Shown here: piece after piece, positions 1 to 6,218 of the stretch | Layout: each line of letters begins with the position of its first letter | How positions within the stretch are numbered: position 1 is the first letter of the stretch | Source: JAGQTE01 sp964648005 | GTDB taxonomy: Bacteria > Actinomycetota > Acidimicrobiia > Acidimicrobiales > Acidimicrobilacustridaceae | Assembly (NCBI GenBank): GCA_964648005.1 | Contig: CAZYKR010000138.1 | Location: forward strand, 1-11,554 | Reading direction: 5' to 3' | DNA: 11,554 bases | Made by a program: the position numbers and the translations under genes | Notes under the pieces: model-generated | Told to the model about the DNA's origin: nothing | Database searches by the model: none | Seen by the model: only the letters and a program-made list of their open reading frames with translations

Positions 1-62
1 GGGTCGAGAAGGAGACGCTGCCCAACATCGACCTCGAAGACGGCCGCCTCGAGTACCGCTGA
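1..62 (+). CDS. 3' end of an unidentified protein (partial)
   Basis: An open frame enters from the left edge (codons start at position 3) and ends at a TGA at 60-62. The last residues read VEKETLPNIDLEDGRLEYR, an acidic hydrophilic tail. Nineteen residues are too few to name a family. It is likely a real gene end because the next gene on the same strand carries its own promoter-like box 22 bp after this stop. No function is claimed. Confidence 0.45.
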   Translation, partial: VEKETLPNIDLEDGRLEYR

Positions 63-83
63 TCCAGGTTCGCACCGGCGCCG

Positions 84-89
84 TAGCGT
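84..89 (+). promoter_or_regulatory. -10 box of a probable leaderless promoter (esterase gene)
   Basis: TAGCGT fits the actinobacterial TANNNT -10 pattern and is followed by exactly 6 nt and then the ATG at 96. Transcription would start at or next to the A of the start codon. No Shine-Dalgarno is present before this ATG, which agrees with a leaderless mRNA. I see no clear -35 box. Confidence 0.5.
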
Positions 90-95
90 GGCTGC

Positions 96-1127
96 ATGCG
101 CCGCACCGCCGTCCTGATCGCGCTGGCGGCCACCGTGCTGCTCGCCGCGTGCTCGTCCGACGACACCACCTCGTCGGCGACGACCGCGTCGCAGCCGACC
201 ACCGTCGCCGCGCCTGCACCTGAGCGGACGAACGGGACGACCGCGGCCGACGGGTACGCGGACGGCGTGCGACCTGGTGTGGAGCCGGTCGGCACCGTCG
301 CCCACGCCTCGCTCACGATGCCCGACGGCACCGAGCGCACGTATCGGCTCTACCTCCCGTCCACGTTCGACCACCAGGTGCCGACACCACTGCTCGTGGC
401 ACTCCACGGCGGGCTCGGCTGGGGTGATCAGTTCGCCGAGACGAACCACGTCGAAGGGCTCGCCGAGGCCAACGGGTTCGTGGTCGTCCACCCGGACGGC
501 ACCCGCATCCGGCCACGCCTGCCGTCGGGCACGTGGAACGGCGGGTACTGCTGCGGCCCGGCGGCGGCGGACCAGGTCGACGACGTGGCGTTCGTGTCGG
601 CGGTGCTCGATGCCGTCGGCCAGAAGGTCACCATCGATCAGGCACGCACCTTCGCCATGGGGCACTCGAACGGCGGGATCATGAGCTACCGCCTGGCGTG
701 CGAGCTCGGGGACCGCATCGTCGGCATCGGCGTCGTCGGGGCATCGCTCGGCGTCGACACCTGCACGCCACCGGCGGCGGTGTCGCTGATCCACATCCAC
801 GGGCTTGCCGACGTCAACCATCCCATCGACGGCGGACCGGGCGAGGGCGTCGCCGACGTCGAGTTCCGCCCGGCGCGCGACGGCGTCGAGACGCTGGTGG
901 CGGTCGACGGCTGCGACGCGTCGACGACCGCGACCGACGCCGACGTGACCACCGAGACCTGGACCGGCTGTGCAACCGACAGCGCCGTGGCGTTCGTGCG
1001 CATCGCCGGCGCGTCCCACGCCTGGCCCGGTGGCACGCCGGGCCGGACGGTGTCAGGACCCACCTACGAGGGGTACGACGCCACCACCGCCATCTGGGCG
1101 TTCCTCATGGCGCACCCTCGTCGGTGA
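96..1127 (+). CDS. Secreted lipoprotein esterase, LpqC/PHB depolymerase family
   Basis: This 343-residue alpha/beta-hydrolase resembles LpqC, polyhydroxybutyrate depolymerases and feruloyl esterases. The N-terminus is a lipoprotein signal: an RR n-region, a hydrophobic core, and an LAAC lipobox with the lipidated Cys at 19. A Thr/Ser-rich stalk of about 35 residues follows. Visible landmarks are the oxyanion-loop LHGG near 103-106, the family's CCG plus VDDVAF segment, the nucleophile elbow GHSNGG with Ser191, the probable acid Asp239 in DVNHP, and the catalytic His308 in GASHAWPGG. The triad is complete and the length is normal for the family. It probably hydrolyses ester bonds of a polymer or oligomer outside the membrane; the substrate cannot be read from sequence. 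It is monocistronic, convergent with the VOC gene, and has a leaderless-type promoter. Confidence 0.88.
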   Translation: MRRTAVLIALAATVLLAACSSDDTTSSATTASQPTTVAAPAPERTNGTTAADGYADGVRPGVEPVGTVAHASLTMPDGTERTYRLYLPSTFDHQVPTPLLVALHGGLGWGDQFAETNHVEGLAEANGFVVVHPDGTRIRPRLPSGTWNGGYCCGPAAADQVDDVAFVSAVLDAVGQKVTIDQARTFAMGHSNGGIMSYRLACELGDRIVGIGVVGASLGVDTCTPPAAVSLIHIHGLADVNHPIDGGPGEGVADVEFRPARDGVETLVAVDGCDASTTATDADVTTETWTGCATDSAVAFVRIAGASHAWPGGTPGRTVSGPTYEGYDATTAIWAFLMAHPRR

Positions 1128-1175
1128 CCGTGGTGCCGGTGCCGGCGAGCCCTCTACCCGGCCAGCACGCCTGGC

Positions 1176-1601
1176 TCAGCCGAGGCGCAGCGTGACGTTG
1201 CCGTGGTCGTCGATCGGCCAGGCCGGGTTGTGCGCCACCTCCCACAGGTGCCCGTCCGGGTCGGCGAACACGCCCGAGTAGCCGCCCCACGGCGTCGGCG
1301 CGCCCGGCCGCCGCACCGTGCCGCCGGCTGCGGTCGCCTCGGCCAGCACCGCGTCGACCTCGGCCGGCGATCGCACGTTGTGGGCCAAGGTGATGCCGCC
1401 CCATGCCGCGCCGGTGTCGTCGGCCACCGAGTCTTCGGCGAGCAGGTCACGGCCCCACAACGCCACCACCAATCCACCGACCTGGAAGAACACGACCTCG
1501 CCGTCGGGCGACTGGCCCGTCCAGCCGAGGGCCTCGTAGAAGGCTCGGGCTCGGCCGACATCGGCGACGCCCAGCGTGATGAGCGAGACCCGGGGTTGCA
1601 T
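1176..1601 (-). CDS. VOC/glyoxalase superfamily protein
   Basis: This 141-residue protein is the size of one vicinal-oxygen-chelate unit with two beta-alpha-beta-beta-beta modules. The first module begins VSLITLGVADVGRARAFYEAL, the typical glyoxalase/bleomycin-resistance opening. The second ends in FADPDGHLWEVAHNP, where Glu121 is the usual metal ligand. The first-module position that often holds a His ligand is Ser/Thr here, so metal binding may be altered or absent. Enzymatic versus binding role is unknown. It is the last gene of a four-gene operon. Its start is fixed by an AGGAG at 1608-1612, 6 nt before the ATG, which overlaps the stop codon of the LLM gene, so translation is probably coupled. 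It may act on the product of the LLM oxidoreductase, but that is inferred only from position. Confidence 0.85.
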   Translation of the reverse strand: MQPRVSLITLGVADVGRARAFYEALGWTGQSPDGEVVFFQVGGLVVALWGRDLLAEDSVADDTGAAWGGITLAHNVRSPAEVDAVLAEATAAGGTVRRPGAPTPWGGYSGVFADPDGHLWEVAHNPAWPIDDHGNVTLRLG

Positions 1602-1607
1602 GGCGTG

Positions 1608-1612
1608 CTCCT
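1608..1612 (-). promoter_or_regulatory. Shine-Dalgarno overlapping the upstream stop codon
   Basis: On the minus strand AGGAG lies 6 nt before the VOC gene ATG, and its first bases are also part of the TAG stop of the LLM gene (1611-1613). This fixes the VOC start and suggests that ribosomes ending on the LLM gene re-initiate here. Confidence 0.7.
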
Positions 1613-2636
1613 ACCCCTCAGCCGCGTCGGCGTGCAGGTCGCGCACGACCGAGGCGAAGTGCTCGGGGTCGGGTGCTCGGTTGTTGACCAGGCTGACGCG
1701 GTCCGAGATGCCGCCGAGCCGGGCGCGGATTGCCGGTGCGATCGCCGACGGCTCGCCGCACACCGCCACCCGCTCGACCAGGTCGTCGTCGACGAGCGAC
1801 GCCATGTCGTCCCAGCGTCCATCGCGCGCCAGCGCCTTGAGCTCCGGGTGCAGGTCGCCGTACCCCTCCAGCTCGAGCACCGGGGCGTACGCCGGCGTCG
1901 ACCCGTAGAAGGCGAGCTGGCGCCGCACCGCCTCGTACGACCGCCGGTACTGCTCGTCGTCGCGTCCGGTCACGACGATCGTGACGCACACGAGCTCGAC
2001 GTCGGCCGGGTCGCGCCCGGCGCGCGCGGCGCCGCGGGCGATGGCGGGCACGGTCAGCTCCTGCAACGAACGGCGCGTGTTGAGGGGATGCACGAGGAAC
2101 CCGTCGGCGACCTCGCCGGCGACCTCGGTCATGCGCGGCCCGACGCCGGCGGTGAGGATCGGCGGGCGGCCGAACGGGTTCGGTCCGGGGTCGAAGGCCG
2201 GGATCATCCGGGTGTGCGTGTAGAACTCGCCCCGCACCTCGAGCGGTGTGCCGTGCTCCCAGCAGTCCCAGATGGCCCGGATCGCCAGCACCAGCTCCCG
2301 CATCCGCGCGGCCGGTCGCGACCACGGCATCCCGAACCGCTCGACGACGTGCGGCCGCACCTGCGTCCCGAGCCCGAGGGCGAAGCGCCCGCCGGTGACG
2401 GTCTGGAGGTCCCACGCCGTGTTGGCGAGCGTCATCGGAGTGCGGGCGAAGGCGATGGCGATCGCCGTGCCGAGCTCGATGCGTGCCGTGTGCTCGCCGG
2501 CGACGGCGAGGGGCACGAACGGGTCGTGCTTGGCCTCGAACGAGAAGGCGCGGTCGTAGCCGATCGCCTCCAGCTCCGGGTAGATGGTGCGCACCGCCCG
2601 CAGGTCCTCGGTCGGAACGGTCATCGAGACGTGCAT
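1611..2636 (-). CDS. LLM-class F420-dependent oxidoreductase
   Basis: The 341-residue protein has the bacterial-luciferase-like (LLM) TIM-barrel pattern: an N-terminal MHVSMTV strand, EAIGYDRAFSFEAKHDPF, IELGTAIAIAFARTPMTLA, TGGRFALGLGTQ, and the later PPILTAGVGPRMTEVAGEVADGFLVHP. This pattern and the full length match the actinobacterial F420-dependent subfamily resembling the MSMEG_2256 type (TIGR03617). Such enzymes transfer hydride between coenzyme F420 and an organic substrate in the cytoplasm; the substrate is not predictable. It is the third gene of an operon, 9 bp after the stop of the PH-like protein and 9 bp before the VOC start. No strong Shine-Dalgarno precedes its ATG, so it may depend on upstream translation. 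F420 rather than FMN is inferred from subfamily resemblance. Confidence 0.87.
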   Translation of the reverse strand: MHVSMTVPTEDLRAVRTIYPELEAIGYDRAFSFEAKHDPFVPLAVAGEHTARIELGTAIAIAFARTPMTLANTAWDLQTVTGGRFALGLGTQVRPHVVERFGMPWSRPAARMRELVLAIRAIWDCWEHGTPLEVRGEFYTHTRMIPAFDPGPNPFGRPPILTAGVGPRMTEVAGEVADGFLVHPLNTRRSLQELTVPAIARGAARAGRDPADVELVCVTIVVTGRDDEQYRRSYEAVRRQLAFYGSTPAYAPVLELEGYGDLHPELKALARDGRWDDMASLVDDDLVERVAVCGEPSAIAPAIRARLGGISDRVSLVNNRAPDPEHFASVVRDLHADAAEG

Positions 2637-2645
2637 GTGCCGCGA

Positions 2646-3125
2646 TCAGCCGTCGGTCAGCAGGTGGGCCACGAGCTTGCCCTCGACGGCGTAGATGCGG
2701 TTGCCGGTGTACGCCCACGAGCGTCCGTCGGTGGGGTCGACGATCTTGAACGTGAAGTGCGTGACGTGCTTGGACACGTGCACCTCGACGACGGACCGGT
2801 CCCACGTCGCGTACGGCGGCCCGGTGATCTGCTTCGTCGGCATCAGCCCGGTGCCGCCCGACACGTCGAAGGCGTAGATGTACCCGGCGGTGACGGCGAC
2901 GAGGGTCCACTGCGGCTCGCCCTGGGCGTCGGCCACCGCCTCGCGCGCCACGAGACCCGAGGCCACGTCGGTGACCGCGCCTGCCACGCCGCCCGCCGGC
3001 CCGCCGACGCCGAGGGCGGTGAGGGCGCCCCATGCCTCGAACAGACCGGACGCCAACACCGTCTGGCCGGGCAGCAACGGAGCGAGCTGCGCCGCGATCT
3101 CCTCCTGCGACAGGTACACCGTCAT
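2646..3125 (-). CDS. Conserved-looking unknown protein, possible PH-like fold
   Basis: I do not recognise this 159-residue protein with certainty. The first half has a short helical start (SQEEIAAQLAPLLPG) and a Gly/Ala-rich stretch with GVGGPAGGVAGAV. The second half is a run of short beta strands with aromatic residues: WTLVAVTAGYIYAFDV, ATWDRSVVEVHV, VTHFTFKIVDP and SWAYTGNRIYAVEGKLVAHLL. That strand pattern resembles small PH-like domain proteins, an inference by eye only. There is no signal peptide or convincing membrane helix. Its ATG overlaps the TGA of the upstream GNAT-like gene (ATGA), with a GAGGGGG 6 nt before the start, so it is translationally coupled to that gene. This suggests the two proteins work together. 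The ATG was chosen because of the overlap and the ribosome site. Confidence 0.72.
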   Translation of the reverse strand: MTVYLSQEEIAAQLAPLLPGQTVLASGLFEAWGALTALGVGGPAGGVAGAVTDVASGLVAREAVADAQGEPQWTLVAVTAGYIYAFDVSGGTGLMPTKQITGPPYATWDRSVVEVHVSKHVTHFTFKIVDPTDGRSWAYTGNRIYAVEGKLVAHLLTDG

Positions 3126-4171
3126 CGTGATCCCCCTCGTGCGACGCCTGCGGCGTCGGCGAGCACGTAGTCCAGCAGATCGCGCCCGTGGTCCGAGGCC
3201 GTCGTCACGTCGTCGGGGCCGATGACCAGCCCGTTGAGGGCTTGCAGGCGAAGCACGTCGCCGGCGACGCGGCGGTTGGGGAAGATGCCGGCGAAGCTCA
3301 CGCCGGCGTCGTCGAGGCGGTCGCCGACGTGCTCGGTGCGCGGGTCCTCCAACGCCAGGTCCACGTAGAGCACGTCGACGCCGGCGTCGAAGTGACGCTG
3401 TCGCTCCTCGAGGACCCGGTCGACGAGGTCGGCGCCGGGTGTGTGCACGGTCACGATGGCGATGTTGTGGTCGGCGCGCACCTCGGTGTGCAGGTCGCTC
3501 GTGCCTGATGGGCGCGCCGCCGCGCCCGTCGCGTCGGCGAGCCTGCCGCGCAGGCCGGCCGCGACGATCACGCCTTCGACGGCGCCGCGATGGCGCGGCG
3601 GCGCGTAGACCGGACGGTCGTGGCCATCGTTGGTCTTCAGGTAGAAGAGTGCCACCGACGTGCGCCCGGCCCGGCCCGACGCCGCGTCGTTGCTGACCGT
3701 GGCCGGGATCCAACCGAGCAGGAAGCCGGTCTCGACCGCGCCGAGGTCGACGTTGGCGCGCTCGCTGTAGGGGTGCGCCGTCGTCACCTCGCTGAACAGC
3801 CCGTACAGCCCGGCGCCGGACGACCACTGCGCCAGGTGCTGCTTGACCCGTTGGAACAGGTGATGCCCACGTGCCGCCGGCAGCGTGACGGCCTGGCCGG
3901 ACTCGCCCACGTGCTCGTCGACCGAGCTGCGGCTCACGCCGGCGTGGCACAGCAGCGCACCGTCGGGGTCGAGCGCCACGCACGACACGAACCGACCGTC
4001 GGCGATACGTCGCCCCACCTCGTCGGCGTCGTACACCCAGGCGGCGTCGTACGAGTCGCCATACGCCACCCGGATGGCGTCGCCGACCATCGCCCCCTCG
4101 TCCGCACCGAGGAGCCGAACCTCGATGCCGTCGTCGCCGACCTCGACCGCTGCTGCGCCACCTGCCGCCAT
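3122..4171 (-). CDS. GNAT-like acyltransferase-family protein
   Basis: This protein of about 349 residues has an N-terminal GNAT-like region (about 15-170) and a second module. VTLPAARGHHLFQRVKQHL around 95-113 corresponds to the acetyl-CoA loop, but with RGHH in place of a clean Q/RxxGxG. EVTTAHPYSERANVDLGAVE and then ETGFLLGWIPA match, from memory, a GNAT subfamily often tied to HATPase/anti-sigma-type regulators. The C-terminal part (VDVLYVDLALEDPRTEHV, GVSFAGIFPNRRVAGDVLRLQALN) matches the tail of the same subfamily. No kinase or ATPase partner is nearby. Activity and substrate are unknown, and the degenerate loop could mean a binding role. It is first in the operon and overlaps the next gene by 4 bp. 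The start at 4171 is less certain: no good ribosome site is seen and upstream codons stay open. Confidence 0.72.
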   Translation of the reverse strand: MAAGGAAAVEVGDDGIEVRLLGADEGAMVGDAIRVAYGDSYDAAWVYDADEVGRRIADGRFVSCVALDPDGALLCHAGVSRSSVDEHVGESGQAVTLPAARGHHLFQRVKQHLAQWSSGAGLYGLFSEVTTAHPYSERANVDLGAVETGFLLGWIPATVSNDAASGRAGRTSVALFYLKTNDGHDRPVYAPPRHRGAVEGVIVAAGLRGRLADATGAAARPSGTSDLHTEVRADHNIAIVTVHTPGADLVDRVLEERQRHFDAGVDVLYVDLALEDPRTEHVGDRLDDAGVSFAGIFPNRRVAGDVLRLQALNGLVIGPDDVTTASDHGRDLLDYVLADAAGVARGGSR

Positions 4172-4215
4172 GGCGGCCAGCTTCGCAGCTGGGGCGCGGC
4201 GCCGGGGTCGACGCG

Positions 4216-4221
4216 TCGATA
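4216..4221 (-). promoter_or_regulatory. Possible weak -10 box for the GNAT-led operon
   Basis: On the minus strand TATCGA lies about 45 nt before the proposed GNAT-like start. It matches the first three bases of a TATAAT-type box only and shares two bases with the plus-strand TACCCT box. It is the best candidate in the 60-bp divergent gap, but weak. Confidence 0.2.
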
Positions 4222-4225
4222 CCCT
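4220..4225 (+). promoter_or_regulatory. -10 box of a probable leaderless promoter (PPOX gene)
   Basis: TACCCT (TANNNT) is followed by 6 nt and then the ATG at 4232. The spacing would place the transcription start on the start codon. There is no Shine-Dalgarno before this ATG. This supports the upstream ATG over the in-frame ATG at 4256. Confidence 0.5.
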
Positions 4226-4231
4226 GAGCCG

Positions 4232-4744
4232 ATGCCCTCGATCGAGCGTCCCGCCATGGCCGACTACGGCGTGCCCGCCGACCTCGACGGTGCACTGCCG
4301 TGGAACTGGGCGAGCGAGCGACTCGTCGCCAACCGCAACTACTGGCTCGTGACGGCCTCGGGCACGGGGCGCCCGCACGCCATGCCGGTGTGGGGCGTGT
4401 GGATGGCCGACGACGAGCGGTTCTGGTCCTCCTGCTCGCCCAACGCCCGCAAGGTGCGCAACCTGGCCGAGAACCCCCAGTGCGTCGTCACCGTCGACGA
4501 CACGATCGAGTGCGTGTCGGTCGAGGGACGGGGTCGGGTGATCGACCCGGCCGAGGGCGGCACGGCGTTCGACGCCGTGGTCGCCGCCTACCTCGCCAAG
4601 TACTGGCCGGATCCGGCGGACCACCCGCAGATGGAGGCCTTCGTGCGCAGCCACACCGCCATCGAGGTCACCCCCGAACGCGCCTTCGGGATCATCGAGC
4701 GCGAGGACGAGTTCGCGCCGCGCGCCACCCGGTGGCGCTGGTGA
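4232..4744 (+). CDS. PPOX-fold flavin/F420-binding oxidoreductase family protein
   Basis: This 170-residue protein belongs to the pyridoxamine 5'-phosphate oxidase-like split-barrel group. The core reads NYWLVTASGTGRPHAMPVWG, then DDERFWSSCSPNARKVRNLAENP, then CVVTVDDTIECVSVEGRGRVI. This is the usual strand order in actinobacterial PPOX-class proteins that bind FMN or F420. The Ser-rich SPNARKVRNL segment is the typical cofactor-phosphate region. The protein is cytosolic and probably dimeric; its substrate is unknown. The 25-residue N-terminal tail (MPSIERPAMADYGV) precedes the barrel. A second in-frame ATG at 4256 is possible, but the -10 box spaced 6 nt before 4232 favours the longer form. 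It is divergent from the GNAT operon and 46 bp upstream of a dehydrogenase gene that it probably shares a transcript with. Confidence 0.84.
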   Translation: MPSIERPAMADYGVPADLDGALPWNWASERLVANRNYWLVTASGTGRPHAMPVWGVWMADDERFWSSCSPNARKVRNLAENPQCVVTVDDTIECVSVEGRGRVIDPAEGGTAFDAVVAAYLAKYWPDPADHPQMEAFVRSHTAIEVTPERAFGIIEREDEFAPRATRWRW

Positions 4745-4790
4745 CCACGACGGATCCGAACCGGACCGTCCGACGGCGTCAGGGGCAGCC

Positions 4791-5858
4791 GTGACGTACC
4801 GCGTCGTGCAGTGGGCCACGGGCAACCAGGGCGTCGAGGCGATCCGGGCCGTGCTCGACCGGGACGACCTGGAGCTCGTCGGCGCCAAGGTGTACTCGTC
4901 CGACAAGGTGGGGGTGGACGCCGCGGCACTGGCCGGCCGTGACCCGATCGGCGTGGCGGCCACGATGGACGTCGACGAGATCCTGGCGCTCGGCGCCGAC
5001 TGCGTCGCCTACTTCCCGCGCAACACCTCGCTCGACGAGGTGTGCGCCATCCTCGCCAGCGGCGCCAACGTGGTGACGACGGCGTTCCTGTTCCATCCCC
5101 CGTCGCTCCCGGCCGACGACCTGGCTCGGCTGGAGGCAGCGTGCGCGGCCGGCGGCTCGACGGTGCACGGCACCGGGCTCAATCCGGGCAACCTCTCGGG
5201 CGTCTTGCCGCTGGCGCTGTCGGGCATGTGCCGCTCGATCGAGCGCATCACGCTGCACGAGCGCGCCGACTGGACGTTCTACGAGAGCACGCACATCACG
5301 TTCGACAACATGCGCTTCGGGCGTCCGGCCGACGAGGTGTCCGAAGCCGCCAGCGACTTCCTGCGCTTCAACAGCGGCATCTTCCGCGAGATGATCGCCC
5401 TGCTCGGCGACGCCCTCGACGCCGGGCTCGACGAGATCACCACCGACGTTGAGCTGGTCGAAGCACAGGCGGATCACGACATCTTCGGGACGGTCCTCGA
5501 GGCGGGGACGGTCGCCGGGCAGCGGTGGCACTGGCAGGGCAAGCGGGCCGGCCAGACCCTGATCGAGATCGAGACCTTGTGGACGGTGGGTGGCGAGTAC
5601 CCGCCGCACTGGCCGACGCCACAGGACGGCTGGACGCTGACGATCGAGGGTGAACCGTCGATCCGCACGCACCTGTTGACCTTGATGAGCTACGAGCGAG
5701 ACCTACCGATCGCCGAGCACGTGCGGGCCGCCAGCATCGCCACCGCCATGCAGGCGATCAATGCCATCCCCGCCGTGTGTGCGGCACCGCCTGGTATCGC
5801 CACCATGGCGGACCTGCCGCTGATCCGCAGCGGGTTCGGGTTCGGCAACAGCGCCTAG
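4791..5858 (+). CDS. DapB-like NAD(P)-dependent dehydrogenase
   Basis: This 355-residue protein begins with a Rossmann motif, RVVQWATGNQGVEAIRAVL, in which Gly11 and Gly14 form the dinucleotide loop. The following strand VGAKVYSSDKVGVDAAAL and the later DCVAYFPRNTSLDEVCAIL and NVVTTAFLFHP fit the dihydrodipicolinate reductase-like N-terminal domain. The total length and the GTGLNPGNLSGVLPLALSG segment match the long group annotated as NAD(P)H-dependent amine dehydrogenase or 2,4-diaminopentanoate dehydrogenase-like, not true DapB (about 250 residues). The substrate is unknown. The GTG start at 4791 is supported by AGGGG 5 nt upstream. It probably shares a transcript with the PPOX gene, so the two may serve one redox step. 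The stop lies in CTAG, shared with the convergent gene's stop. Confidence 0.82.
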   Translation: MTYRVVQWATGNQGVEAIRAVLDRDDLELVGAKVYSSDKVGVDAAALAGRDPIGVAATMDVDEILALGADCVAYFPRNTSLDEVCAILASGANVVTTAFLFHPPSLPADDLARLEAACAAGGSTVHGTGLNPGNLSGVLPLALSGMCRSIERITLHERADWTFYESTHITFDNMRFGRPADEVSEAASDFLRFNSGIFREMIALLGDALDAGLDEITTDVELVEAQADHDIFGTVLEAGTVAGQRWHWQGKRAGQTLIEIETLWTVGGEYPPHWPTPQDGWTLTIEGEPSIRTHLLTLMSYERDLPIAEHVRAASIATAMQAINAIPAVCAAPPGIATMADLPLIRSGFGFGNSA

Positions 5859-6175
5859 AACACCGGCTGCCACGGCGCCATGGTGCGCCAGTCGCCCGAT
5901 CCGTACGTCCACGCCACCAGCACGCCGTGCGCCGCCTCCATCGACGGCGTCATCGCCTGCACGTGCGACGCCTCGGAGCCACCGCGCACCTCGACGATCC
6001 AGTCGCCGTCGAGGCAGACCGCCTGGGCGAAGTGCTCGTCGCCGAGGTCGAGCCGCTCGACGATGATGAACTCGTCATATCCCGACGCCACGTCGGCGAA
6101 GAGCTCGAGCAGGTGCTCGGGCAGCGGGTCGTCGAGGACCCGGCCCGACGGCAAGCTGGCACGGATGACCGTCAT
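5855..6175 (-). CDS. Small conserved-looking hypothetical protein
   Basis: The 106-residue protein has no signal peptide or membrane helix. It contains YDEFIIVERLDLGDEHFAQA, then CLDGDWIVEVRGGSEASHVQAMT, then EAAHGVLVAWTYGSGDWRTM. From memory this layout (an ILER-type strand, a QA strand, an EYRDG..HY-like turn, a WxxG helix end) is shared by small actinobacterial hypotheticals, some of which have been compared to Imm1-type immunity proteins. No toxin gene is adjacent, so I do not call it an immunity protein. The ATG at 6175 follows a TACGCT box by 7 nt, suggesting a leaderless transcript of its own. Its TAG stop is the reverse half of the CTAG that also ends the convergent dehydrogenase gene. 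Confidence 0.72.
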   Translation of the reverse strand: MTVIRASLPSGRVLDDPLPEHLLELFADVASGYDEFIIVERLDLGDEHFAQAVCLDGDWIVEVRGGSEASHVQAMTPSMEAAHGVLVAWTYGSGDWRTMAPWQPVF

Positions 6176-6182
6176 GGCCTTG

Positions 6183-6188
6183 AGCGTA
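6183..6188 (-). promoter_or_regulatory. -10 box of a probable leaderless promoter (small hypothetical)
   Basis: On the minus strand TACGCT is followed by 7 nt and the ATG at 6175. The same hexamer and spacing occur before the deacetylase gene at 10327. No Shine-Dalgarno is visible. Confidence 0.45.
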
Positions 6189-6218
6189 GGACGCCGGCGG
6201 GACCGGGGAGACGGGACG

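Noticed and set aside
1128..1175. Possible bidirectional terminator between the esterase and VOC genes
   Set aside because: Only very short GC arms (GCCGG/CCGGC with a 2-nt loop) are seen and no T run. The evidence is too weak to call a terminator.
1203..3170. Long plus-strand open frame (655 codons) opposite the VOC, LLM and PH-like genes
   Set aside because: It is Arg/Gly/His-rich nonsense typical of the antisense of GC-rich codons, has no fold-like pattern, and three well-supported minus-strand genes occupy the stretch.
2646..4295. A fused 549-residue reading that includes the PH-like protein
   Set aside because: The upstream part is the antisense-like Arg-rich shadow of the GNAT-like gene. 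The ATGA overlap and ribosome site mark the real start at 3125.
4751..4758. CGGATCCG palindrome between the PPOX and DapB-like genes
   Set aside because: An 8-bp palindrome is expected by chance at this GC content, and it does not sit next to a promoter-like box.
5855..6175. Calling the small hypothetical an immunity protein of a toxin system
   Set aside because: The resemblance is by eye only and no toxin, secretion or repeat-rich gene is adjacent.
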